Assembly (NCBI GenBank): GCA_903870235.1
Contig: CAIQCA010000022.1
Location: 1 to 7,723 of the forward strand
DNA from: an uncultured bacterium
GTDB taxonomy: Bacteria > Patescibacteriota > Minisyncoccia > Phycocordibacterales > PALSA-1337
DNA: 7,723 nt
Direction: 5' to 3'
Position numbers and translations under genes: made by a program. The notes under the pieces are model-generated. The model ran no database searches. It was not told where the DNA came from and saw nothing but the letters and a program-made list of their open reading frames with translations. Shown here in pieces: positions 1 through 5,647 of this stretch. Positions within the stretch are counted from its first letter, which is position 1. Every line of letters starts with the position of its first letter.

Positions 1-91
1 ATGTGTTAGATGTTGTAATACGGCTAAGTATAGCATTCCCTTCTAGAGAGAGGAAATAAAGGTGGGTGGGGATAAAACTTCAAAACAAAAA
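1..91. other. Intergenic stretch, no gene seen
   Basis: No supported coding region or RNA gene lies here. Besides the extended -10 element at 27-35 the only visible feature is a G-rich patch (GGTGGGTGGGG at 61-71). Short open frames reading through it have no ribosome binding site and run antisense into the DUF4349 gene. Confidence 0.6.
27..35 (-). promoter_or_regulatory. Extended -10 promoter element reading out of the window
   Basis: Read on the minus strand this is TGCTATACT: a TGn extension directly followed by TATACT, close to the sigma-70 consensus. The region 17 bases upstream has no good -35 hexamer, which is usual for extended -10 promoters. The same nine bases occur at 3175-3183 in front of the helicase gene. 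It lies beyond the terminator of the DUF4349 gene and points to an unseen gene left of position 1. The match is seen; activity is inferred. Confidence 0.4.
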
Positions 92-120
92 TCACCCCAT
101 TTTGTCGATGGGGTGATTTT
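88..120 (-). terminator. Intrinsic terminator after the DUF4349 gene
   Basis: A perfect 13-bp inverted repeat (arms 88-100 and 108-120, 7-base loop) begins 7 bases past the TAG stop of the membrane protein gene. On the minus strand the stem ends in a run of T continuing as TTTTTGTTTT. The core of the stem is GC-rich (CACCCC/GGGGTG). This is a classical Rho-independent terminator, and it closes the minus-strand group helicase-cupin-DUF4349. Confidence 0.9.
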
Positions 121-127
121 CCGTTAT

Positions 128-1117
128 CTAACCAACTTTCTGTTGTGGTGGAATATGGTTTTTCCTAATTTTCCTATAGATTTTGATGCAGATCTTGATA
201 ACAATCCACAAGATCACCAAGAATATTACCAATCTTATCAAGAATCCAGGTAACATAAACACAAATGCTATCAACCAATCAGCAGTACCGGCCATGTCAC
301 CCAAGAAATTCCTAAACGATTGCTTAATCACCGTGATTGGATGCCAAGTGATACCAAATATCTGAACTTCCGCTTCCGAAGTCATTGAAACAGTGATAGT
401 CGACATTGCTACTTGCTGTGACAAGTAGTTTGATTGTGCTTGTAGCCTCTCAATATCTTCCCTGACATTGTTCAAATATGAACTTACCGAAACAATCTCA
501 TCTACCTTGGTCGCCTTCTGCAACAAAGCTACGTATTGAGCCTCAACTGCTCTCTTACTCTTCAATCTAGCCTCCAGATCAACCGCTTGAGCTGTGACAT
601 CTTCGCTAGATATTTTTTCCGATTCAACTTTTACTGCAAATGCCTTAATTTCACCAATTGCCAAATCAAATTTTTCATTTGGTACTCTGATAGTCAACGT
701 TCCATACTTTGTATCTGCTCCTCCATTTGATATATCAGAACTATCAACCAGACCGCCATATTTAACTGCCACACCCTGAATCAAATCCGCAGTATCTTCA
801 ACTTTACTAACCGTAAGATCTAGAGAGGCATCCTTAATTATTTTTCTATCTATACTTGGAATGGCACTACCGCTTGTACTATCGCTGACCATTGGTGATG
901 CAAATGATTCACTGGAATAACTTGAGGATTTGCCCATAGATGGCGCATACGATGGCATGGCATTGCTATAAACTCCGCCACCACTCCCGGAGTTCAGACT
1001 CATCACATACATAATGATACCTGTGAGAATCAACACGATAATCAATACTAGGGGAACAAAGAAGAGTACCTTCTTACCATACATCTTGTCCGCGCCCTGA
1101 TTTATTTTTTCGAACAT
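128..1117 (-). CDS. DUF4349 domain membrane protein
   Basis: This 329-residue protein resembles the DUF4349 family, whose biochemical role is not established. A short basic N-terminus precedes a strong membrane segment at about residues 17-41, followed by a Ser/Tyr/Gly-rich linker (about 42-88). The extracytoplasmic domain (about 92-260) starts with the typical RKIIKDASLDL strand, has the GTLTIRVPNEKF strand, and contains a helical, probably coiled-coil part near 190-245. The C-terminus carries a long hydrophobic stretch at about 281-311, interrupted by Pro-Gly, then a basic tail. The topology suggests an N-terminal anchor, an outside domain and a return into the membrane. There is no lipobox or cleavable signal. 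The ATG is preceded by its own extended -10 at 1146-1154 but no clear Shine-Dalgarno. Met12 is a possible later start but would shorten the positively charged flank. The stop is TAG, and a strong terminator follows. A role in envelope sensing or stress is often guessed for such proteins but cannot be read from this sequence. Confidence 0.85.
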   Translation of the reverse strand: MFEKINQGADKMYGKKVLFFVPLVLIIVLILTGIIMYVMSLNSGSGGGVYSNAMPSYAPSMGKSSSYSSESFASPMVSDSTSGSAIPSIDRKIIKDASLDLTVSKVEDTADLIQGVAVKYGGLVDSSDISNGGADTKYGTLTIRVPNEKFDLAIGEIKAFAVKVESEKISSEDVTAQAVDLEARLKSKRAVEAQYVALLQKATKVDEIVSVSSYLNNVREDIERLQAQSNYLSQQVAMSTITVSMTSEAEVQIFGITWHPITVIKQSFRNFLGDMAGTADWLIAFVFMLPGFLIRLVIFLVILWIVIKICIKIYRKIRKNHIPPQQKVG

Positions 1118-1145
1118 AAGAATGTGTTAGCCTATTAATCCGCTA

Positions 1146-1154
1146 ATTGTATCA
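1146..1154 (-). promoter_or_regulatory. Extended -10 promoter for the DUF4349 gene
   Basis: The minus strand reads TGATACAAT, a TGn extension plus a TACAAT hexamer (5 of 6 to consensus). It lies between the cupin stop and the DUF4349 start and predicts a transcript start near 1139 with a leader of about 20 bases. The -35 position at 17-base spacing reads TTACTT, a poor match. The gene may therefore be transcribed apart from the cupin. Confidence 0.45.
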
Positions 1155-1184
1155 TTTTGCCAAAAGACAAGTAATGGACAGTCT

Positions 1185-1577
1185 TTACTTTCCAAACGCT
1201 TCATCTTCTTCATCGGCTATTGCATCAGCTTTGGTGACATGAATCCTGCCATCTATATGATTGGCTGGTGCATAAACAGTGTATAGCTTCATCGACGTAG
1301 AGCCTGTATTTATGATGTTATGCTCAGCACCCGCTGGAACCAAAATAGCTGTTCCATCTGAAACAGGATATTCAACACCGTCAATTACCGACTTGCCATC
1401 CCCTGCTTCAAATCGAAAAAACTGATCGACGTGGTGGACTTCATTACCAATATCCTCGCCTGGTAGTAAGGACATGAGGACTAGCTGACTATGTGGAGCT
1501 GTATAGAGAACTTTACGAAAATTGGTATTCTCAAGCGTAAGTTTCTCAATATTTTCTGCGTATGGTTTGTTTTTCAT
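1185..1577 (-). CDS. Single-domain cupin protein
   Basis: This 130-residue protein has one double-stranded beta-helix (cupin) domain filling most of its length. It resembles the small cupins often annotated as mannose-6-phosphate isomerase-like. The second cupin motif is perfect: G75-x5-P81-x-G83-x2-H86-x3-N90. The first motif is divergent: around residues 44-61 it reads with E46, H48, H49, D51, Q52 and a closing E57/G61, rather than the textbook HxH-x3/4-E. H48 or H49 with H86 could bind a metal, but this is inference. The C-terminus is acidic. The substrate and reaction are unknown and the isomerase label should not be taken literally. The gene starts 39 bases after the helicase stop in very AT-rich DNA, with no Shine-Dalgarno, and could be cotranscribed with the helicase. 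ATG at 1577 gives the usual N-terminal length of these proteins. Confidence 0.88.
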   Translation of the reverse strand: MKNKPYAENIEKLTLENTNFRKVLYTAPHSQLVLMSLLPGEDIGNEVHHVDQFFRFEAGDGKSVIDGVEYPVSDGTAILVPAGAEHNIINTGSTSMKLYTVYAPANHIDGRIHVTKADAIADEEDEAFGK

Positions 1578-1616
1578 ATATTTTTAGTTTTTTAATAATT
1601 AATAAATTAAATTGAT

Positions 1617-3167
1617 CTATTTTTTAGCTTTTCTCGAATAGAATCGACTCTTCTTTCTTGCACTCGATCTCAAAGTCTTGTCAGGCTTATGAATTATATC
1701 ATTGGCACTGTGTAATGGCGCAACTTTCGCTAAAAACTCATTATGCATGTTCTTCAGGCTTTCATTGTTAGCACTAGCCAAGACTGCTTCAGCTTTTGAA
1801 GATAGATCCTTCAAATGTTTGTCGTATTCCAACACCTCGGGATGGACCTTAAGAGCCATTTCGTTGATTCCCAATATCTTTAAGCCGTCGAAAGATCGAA
1901 CTCGTGACAGAGCCACGTAACCCATTCCTGGCTCAAAAGACTTAGAGAGGTCAACTTCAACGGCGTCCAAGCTCATACCCTGACTCTTGTGTACTGTTAT
2001 TGCCCAAGCCAAACGTAATGGATATTGTTTTACCTCAGCCAACATGAAACCGTCATCATCTATGGTCCAAGTGGCTTGTTCTATAGTCAAACGGCGTCCT
2101 TCTGGAAAATCTGGAGTTGGGGCCGTATGTATAACCGGGTCTAAACCGTAACCACAAGAAACTACTACGCCGAGCGTGCCATTTACATATCCGGCTTCGA
2201 AATTATTCTTAACACACATCACTCGCGCACCTTTCTTCAAACGCAAAATCTCTGGAGCCAAACAAGATTTCCTGAGTGATTCCACAGCGTGTTTCTTTCC
2301 TCTGGAAGACATCTCATACTTATGTTCGGTTTCATCTATCTTGTCCAACTCGGCAAAATTAACCTGATCAACATCGATATTGTGAGTAAAAAGTCGTGTC
2401 GGTTGTATCGCTAATGCTTTTGCTTCCATATTTTGTCTGGCTAAAAGATGTTCGTAAGACCTTTCTGAAATTTCTCCTGATCGAATATCATTCAAAACCG
2501 AAAGACTAACATCGTCTTTGTGACGATAATTTTCTGAAAGATAACAAACTGTAAATTTACCATCACGCCAAGCTTCCGAACGATATATAAAATACGAAGA
2601 AAAACCACCTAGTGATCCATTATCAATGTTCAACAAAGAATCTGTTCTACTATTGGAGCGACCGTCTGTCCAACCATTGTTTCGTGATATCGGTGGCAAT
2701 TGGAAAAAATCTCCACAAAGGATCACTTGCAGTCCGCCAAATGGCAAACCCTCTGCCAAACTCGGCATTTCACCCTTCTTGGCCTTGATAGCTACACCTC
2801 GACGCAACCTACGACATATGGCATCTATCATATCCAATTGGTAATAGTGCAACATAGAAACTTCATCGATAATAAGAACCTTGGCCGCCTTTAGCCGTGA
2901 GACAAGCTGATCTTTGTCGGCTAGAGTTTCAAGATCGAGCTCGTTCATATCAGACTTTATACCCATTCCAGACCATGAATGTATAGTCATACCACCCATA
3001 TGAGTGGCGGCTATCCCTGTAGACGCTGTAATGGCCACAGAAACATGGTGTTCCTTCAAGTATTTGATGTACTGGTTCATCAGATGCGTTTTACCACTGC
3101 CAGCTGGGCCTGTAATAAATACATTTCTACCAGTTTTTAACAGTGTTAGTGCGTCCTTTTGAGTCAT
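1617..3167 (-). CDS. PIF1-like SF1B DNA helicase
   Basis: This 516-residue protein is an ATP-dependent 5'-3' DNA helicase of the PIF1/RecD-like superfamily 1B by motif content. It has Walker A GPAGSGKT at 20-27, motif Ia TASTGIAA near 47-54, Walker B DEVSM at 101-105, motif III GDFFQLPP at 152-159, and a motif IV-like SENYRH at 211-216. The VNGTLGVV strand is near 328-335, the second RecA-like domain has VHKSQG at 392-397, and the last motif is VALSRV at 418-423. All residues expected for ATP hydrolysis are present. A linker of about 45 residues separates motifs III and IV. The last 30 residues are Lys/Arg-rich and may help bind nucleic acid. Family members act in replication, recombination and unwinding of structured DNA; the role here is inferred. 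The ATG lies only 7 bases from an extended -10, so the message is probably leaderless. The stop is TAG. Confidence 0.93.
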   Translation of the reverse strand: MTQKDALTLLKTGRNVFITGPAGSGKTHLMNQYIKYLKEHHVSVAITASTGIAATHMGGMTIHSWSGMGIKSDMNELDLETLADKDQLVSRLKAAKVLIIDEVSMLHYYQLDMIDAICRRLRRGVAIKAKKGEMPSLAEGLPFGGLQVILCGDFFQLPPISRNNGWTDGRSNSRTDSLLNIDNGSLGGFSSYFIYRSEAWRDGKFTVCYLSENYRHKDDVSLSVLNDIRSGEISERSYEHLLARQNMEAKALAIQPTRLFTHNIDVDQVNFAELDKIDETEHKYEMSSRGKKHAVESLRKSCLAPEILRLKKGARVMCVKNNFEAGYVNGTLGVVVSCGYGLDPVIHTAPTPDFPEGRRLTIEQATWTIDDDGFMLAEVKQYPLRLAWAITVHKSQGMSLDAVEVDLSKSFEPGMGYVALSRVRSFDGLKILGINEMALKVHPEVLEYDKHLKDLSSKAEAVLASANNESLKNMHNEFLAKVAPLHSANDIIHKPDKTLRSSARKKSRFYSRKAKK

Positions 3168-3174
3168 AGGTCTG

Positions 3175-3183
3175 AGTATAGCA
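3175..3183 (-). promoter_or_regulatory. Extended -10 promoter for the helicase, predicting a leaderless mRNA
   Basis: The minus strand reads TGCTATACT, identical to the element at 27-35. Only 7 bases separate the hexamer from the helicase ATG (3167), so the transcript should start at or within a base of the ATG. No Shine-Dalgarno could fit. No good -35 is seen. The element is embedded in a small inverted repeat (ATAGC at 3178-3182, GCTAT at 3188-3192) that might be an operator, though it is too short to be sure. Confidence 0.5.
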
Positions 3184-3195
3184 GAAAGCTATGAA

Positions 3196-3231
3196 ATTTT
3201 CGTCAGCCGAGTTAAACTGATATTAGAAAAT
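3196..3231 (+). promoter_or_regulatory. Leader hairpin just upstream of the orphan gene's ribosome binding site
   Basis: Arms ATTTTC (3196-3201) and GAAAAT (3226-3231) pair perfectly. Inside them GTCAG (3202-3206) pairs with CTGAT (3217-3221) using one G-U pair, leaving a 4-base bulge and a 10-base loop. The fold would end exactly one base before the GGAGG ribosome binding site. It could influence translation of the gene at 3243. Pairing is seen; function is a guess and there is no covariation evidence. Confidence 0.35.
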
Positions 3232-3236
3232 GGAGG
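3232..3236 (+). promoter_or_regulatory. Strong Shine-Dalgarno GGAGG fixing the GTG start at 3243
   Basis: GGAGG stands 6 bases before the GTG at 3243, an ideal spacing. It is the only strong ribosome binding site seen in the window and is the main evidence that the plus-strand frame is a real gene starting with GTG. Confidence 0.8.
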
Positions 3237-3242
3237 ATAATT

Positions 3243-3695
3243 GTGAAAAAAGAATATTCTGATGTTGAAGGCAACCTGATATTCAGGAACTGCCATGTAA
3301 TGGTTGTCAACAGCCGCTTCCAAGGGCAAGAAGGAGTTGTTGTGACTTTCGACGAAGGTATGACCCCGATAGGCGGTCCAGTTATCGTATACATGAGGCA
3401 TGCTCCGAACGAGCTCTTCATGATCGATGGTAAGTGTATTGTTACACCACAAGCCCGTATTGGCATGCCGGCGAAAGATGACCATCTCTTCAATCCGCTG
3501 GCTATCGCGTTTGATGGCGAAAGTGATTTGCTGGTCTTGGCCATCGAAGCGCCCGAGGTGCTGGTTGGCAAAAAGCAACCAGCAATTAACTTCATTGCCG
3601 CAGGAATCAGCCGATCATCGAAATCCAAGGCTCCCAAGCCAGCACCCATCGTTCCAACCCACAAACAACTTGATCTTCAAGCGCGAGCTCAATGA
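3243..3695 (+). CDS. Orphan 150-residue protein, function unknown
   Basis: I do not recognise this protein. It begins with GTG after a perfectly spaced GGAGG and ends with TGA, and a strong terminator follows 60 bases later, so it looks like a complete single-gene unit. The N-terminal part (about residues 10-55) is rich in beta-strand patterns: a VMVVNSRFQGQEGVVV segment, then a Gly-Gly-Pro-Val turn and a strand VIVYM. This vaguely recalls a KOW or SH3-like barrel such as in L24, but the likeness is weak. The middle (about 60-118) has more strands with Pro and Asp turns. From about residue 122 the chain is a low-complexity Ser/Lys/Pro/Ala tail, probably disordered. There is no signal peptide, membrane segment or cysteine cluster. 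Codons look more GC-balanced than in the flanking genes, which could mean different ancestry. It lies on the opposite strand to both neighbours. Two minus-strand frames overlap it but lack any start signal. Confidence 0.72.
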   Translation: MKKEYSDVEGNLIFRNCHVMVVNSRFQGQEGVVVTFDEGMTPIGGPVIVYMRHAPNELFMIDGKCIVTPQARIGMPAKDDHLFNPLAIAFDGESDLLVLAIEAPEVLVGKKQPAINFIAAGISRSSKSKAPKPAPIVPTHKQLDLQARAQ

Positions 3696-3755
3696 CTTAC
3701 GAGTCTGAGAGATTGCCGGCCCAATATAGGCCAAAAACGTTATCTTGAAACTAAA

Positions 3756-3786
3756 ACCGCCCCGGAAATCCGAGGCGGTGTTTTTT
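3756..3786 (+). terminator. Strong intrinsic terminator, possibly bidirectional
   Basis: Ten-base arms (3756-3765 and 3770-3779) pair with a single C-A mismatch around an AAAT loop. The stem ACCGCC/GGCGGT is GC-rich and on the plus strand is followed by G and six T. This ends the orphan gene. On the minus strand the same stem is followed by a weaker TTTTAGTTT, 57 bases beyond the rplE stop, so it probably also stops the ribosomal operon. Confidence 0.88.
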
Positions 3787-3798
3787 ATTAATTTTTGG

Positions 3799-3820
3799 GC
3801 GTCAATTATGTGACGCGTCA
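3799..3820. repeat. Overlapping inverted repeats just downstream of rplE
   Basis: GCGTCA (3799-3804) and TGACGC (3811-3816) can form a 6-bp hairpin with a 6-base loop. TGACGC also forms the left half of a perfect 10-bp palindrome, TGACGCGTCA, at 3811-3820. No T-run follows on either strand, so it is not a terminator by itself. It could be an mRNA 3'-end stabilising structure or a protein-binding site; neither is shown. Confidence 0.45.
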
Positions 3821-3835
3821 TTGGCGATCTACAGA

Positions 3836-4405
3836 TTATTTTCTGGCTTTCTTGGAATCATCTGTCTTCTTAAGTGGCAAACCGAGATATTCCAGAAGTG
3901 CCAAAGTAGTATTCTTGTTGTTTGAAGTTGTAACTATGGTAACACTCATACCGAAGACGTCCTTCAAATCTTCATCGGAAGTTTCAGCAAAGATAGTATG
4001 CTCTTTGATACCGATTGTATAATTTCCCATAGCATCTACAGAGTTTCTGGAAAGACCACGGAAGTCCTTGGTGCGAGGAAGAGCGATGTGAACTAGACGA
4101 TCTAGAAACTCACACATACGCTTACCACGTAGAGTTGTCTGATAGGCGATAGGATCACCGACACGAGTCTTGAAAGTAGCGATAGCTTTCTTAGTAACGC
4201 GTACGGCTGGCTTTTGGCCAGTAATCTTGGCTAGACGATCACCGATAAGCTCAATTTTCTTCTTATCTTTCACAGATCCAAAACCGTTGCTTATGATGAT
4301 CTTACTCAACTGAGGCGCCTGCATAGCATTCTTAAGACCAAGCTTCTCTTTCAAGGCCTTGTATGAATCTCTATTTAATTCGTAAATTGATTTTGGAGTA
4401 GTCAT
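3836..4405 (-). CDS. rplE: Large-subunit ribosomal protein L5 (uL5)
   Basis: At 189 residues it is slightly longer than E. coli L5 (179). L5 sits in the central protuberance, binding 5S rRNA together with helix 84 of 23S rRNA. Family landmarks are in place: ITGQKP at 61-66, the TLRGKRMCEFLDRL segment at 91-104, DFRGLSRNS at 114-122 and GNYTIGIKEH at 127-136. The extra length is mostly a Lys-rich C-terminal tail (about 179-189). It is the last gene of the run, 42 bases after rplX, and is followed by an inverted repeat and a terminator instead of the usual rpsN and rpsH. The start ATG at 4405 matches the family length; upstream sequence is AT-rich with TTTCCA/CTTCCA repeats and no Shine-Dalgarno. 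Confidence 0.97.
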   Translation of the reverse strand: MTTPKSIYELNRDSYKALKEKLGLKNAMQAPQLSKIIISNGFGSVKDKKKIELIGDRLAKITGQKPAVRVTKKAIATFKTRVGDPIAYQTTLRGKRMCEFLDRLVHIALPRTKDFRGLSRNSVDAMGNYTIGIKEHTIFAETSDEDLKDVFGMSVTIVTTSNNKNTTLALLEYLGLPLKKTDDSKKARK

Positions 4406-4447
4406 GTTATTGGAAGTTTTGTTGGAAATTCGAAATTTATATGGAAA

Positions 4448-4666
4448 TTATTTGGTCAAAGCGACATTGGAAACATTGATCGGCATAGGCTTCTCAATAA
4501 TTTGTCCCTTTTGACCCTGACGTGTTGGCTTTTGGTGGCGCTTGATCGTATTTATACCCTCAACCAAGACTTTATTGATAGAAGGCAAAGCCTTCAAAAC
4601 CTTGGCGGTCTTGCCTTTGTCATCACCTGTAAGTATTTTGACTAGATCTCCTTTTTTGATATTCAT
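4448..4666 (-). CDS. rplX: Large-subunit ribosomal protein L24 (uL24), short form
   Basis: At 72 residues it is clearly shorter than typical bacterial L24 (about 100-105). It consists almost wholly of the KOW domain: IKKGDLVKILTGDDKGKTAKVL at about 3-24, then the INTIKRHQKP strand near 38-47. The C-terminal extension with its usual basic and sometimes zinc-ribbon-like residues is absent. L24 is an early assembly protein that binds the 5' domain of 23S rRNA near the polypeptide exit. Short L24 forms fit the small proteomes of Patescibacteria. The gene begins 11 bases after the rplN stop, so translation may be coupled. There is no Shine-Dalgarno. Confidence 0.96.
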   Translation of the reverse strand: MNIKKGDLVKILTGDDKGKTAKVLKALPSINKVLVEGINTIKRHQKPTRQGQKGQIIEKPMPINVSNVALTK

Positions 4667-4677
4667 GATGGTAGGTA

Positions 4678-5049
4678 TTAAACGATTTCAGCTGCGCGTG
4701 AAGCGATTGTTTGGAAACCACGCTCAGCAAGCTCACGAGGTATAGGGCCGAAGATACGTCCGGCAATTGGTTCCTTCTTTCCCTTCTCAATAATGACAAC
4801 CGCGTTCTCATCGAAACGGATATAAGAACCATCCTTACGACGAAGAGGTTTGACCTGGCGAACAACGACAGCCTGAAGAACATCTTTCTTCTTGACAGCC
4901 TTGCGAGGTTCAGCCTTCTGTACTGAAAGAACCACAACGTCACCAATCTCAGCTGTACGAATACGAGTGGCGCCTAGCACTTTGAAAATACGTCCGATCT
5001 TGGCTCCGGAGTTGTCTGCTATATTAACGATTGAACGTGGCTGTATCAT
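4678..5049 (-). CDS. rplN: Large-subunit ribosomal protein L14 (uL14)
   Basis: The 123 residues match the length of E. coli L14 exactly. L14 lies at the subunit interface, contributing to bridge B5/B8 with 16S rRNA and contacting L19 and L3. Conserved stretches are ADNSGAK at 11-17, KVLGA near 23-27, RKDGSYIRFDENA at 71-83 and RIFGPIPREL at 98-107. Nothing is missing. The start at 5049 (MIQPRS) is the usual family N-terminus. The gap to rpsQ upstream is 30 bases and AT-rich, with no Shine-Dalgarno. Confidence 0.98.
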   Translation of the reverse strand: MIQPRSIVNIADNSGAKIGRIFKVLGATRIRTAEIGDVVVLSVQKAEPRKAVKKKDVLQAVVVRQVKPLRRKDGSYIRFDENAVVIIEKGKKEPIAGRIFGPIPRELAERGFQTIASRAAEIV

Positions 5050-5079
5050 GTTTGTAAATTAAAATGGGTTATATGAAAA

Positions 5080-5355
5080 TTATGCGATGACTTTGAATGA
5101 CTTATTTTTTGAAATTGGTCTGCAAGCTTGAATTGTAACCTTATCACCAATCTTTTTTGTATTGCCGGTATCCTGAGCCATAAGCTTGGTAGTCTTGTTC
5201 ATGAACTTATGATACTTGGAGTGCTTGGTGAAGCGGTCAACCTTAACAACCACAGTGTCCTTCATCTTGTCAGACGAAACGACCCCGGTAAAAGTCTGAG
5301 GACGCTTAACTACTTGGTTTATTTCTGTCTTTGGTTGTGTTTTTGTTGTTGCCAT
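5080..5355 (-). CDS. rpsQ: Small-subunit ribosomal protein S17 (uS17)
   Basis: The 91-residue protein carries the OB-fold S17 core with TGVVSSDKMKDTVVV at about 23-37, the FTKHSKYHKF segment near 42-51 and CRPISKNKSF near 79-88. S17 is a primary binder of the 5' domain of 16S rRNA. The core starts near residue 20, so the protein has an N-terminal extension of roughly a dozen residues rich in Thr, Lys and Gln, while its C-terminus stops earlier than in E. coli. A later internal start is possible but there is no Met between residue 1 and the core, so ATG at 5355 stands. Gap to rpmC is 50 bases; no Shine-Dalgarno. Confidence 0.97.
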   Translation of the reverse strand: MATTKTQPKTEINQVVKRPQTFTGVVSSDKMKDTVVVKVDRFTKHSKYHKFMNKTTKLMAQDTGNTKKIGDKVTIQACRPISKNKSFKVIA

Positions 5356-5405
5356 GTGAGTTGTGATACTACTTGAAATTTATGATTTTGTCTAGGAAAC
5401 AGTGA

Positions 5406-5597
5406 TTATGCGGTCTTTGGTGAATTCAAAGCGGTCATGATACGAGCAATGTCTCTGCGGATAGTCATGGCTTCTTTGACATTCTTATTCTTGGCACCTG
5501 CTGAACCAAATCTGGAAACACGCAAAGCCTCACGCTTTTCATCGAGCATCTTTGTGAGATCAGCGGCGGTCTTATTTGTAATTTCTGACATTTTCAT
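5406..5597 (-). CDS. rpmC: Large-subunit ribosomal protein L29 (uL29)
   Basis: A 63-residue helical protein at the typical L29 position between L16 and S17 and of typical length. L29 sits near the peptide exit tunnel and forms part of the docking area for signal recognition particle and trigger factor. The pattern of two helices is visible: an acidic-basic first helix (about 9-27) and a second with NVKEAMTIRRDIARIMT (about 39-55), which is the family signature region. Two starts are possible, Met1 at 5597 or Met3 at 5591; neither has a Shine-Dalgarno, and Met1 is kept as the longer frame. Confidence 0.95.
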   Translation of the reverse strand: MKMSEITNKTAADLTKMLDEKREALRVSRFGSAGAKNKNVKEAMTIRRDIARIMTALNSPKTA

Positions 5598-5647
5598 AAA
5601 TTTGGTTTCTTTTGTTTTGTTAAAAAGTTTTTGGCGGTGATTTGAAA

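Noticed and set aside
61..71. G-quadruplex at GGTGGGTGGGG
   Set aside because: There are not four runs of three G, so at best a weak two-layer fold is possible.
62..253. Plus-strand 63-codon frame near the left edge
   Set aside because: It runs through the terminator hairpin and antisense into the DUF4349 gene, and its translation is low in complexity with no start signal.
1163..1190. Inverted repeats AAAGAC/GTCTTT and AAGTAA/TTACTT at the cupin stop as a terminator
   Set aside because: The two are short, AT-rich and mutually exclusive in part, with only four T following on the minus strand. This is too weak to call a terminator.
3218..3226. TGATATTAG as an extended -10 promoter for the orphan gene
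   Set aside because: It would start transcription at about 3233, inside the GGAGG, and destroy the ribosome binding site. The true promoter of the orphan was not identified.
3189..3664. Two overlapping minus-strand open frames of about 130 and 150 codons opposite the orphan gene
   Set aside because: Neither has a ribosome binding site or a terminator of its own, and the translations look like antisense readings. The plus-strand frame has GGAGG, GTG and a T6 terminator.
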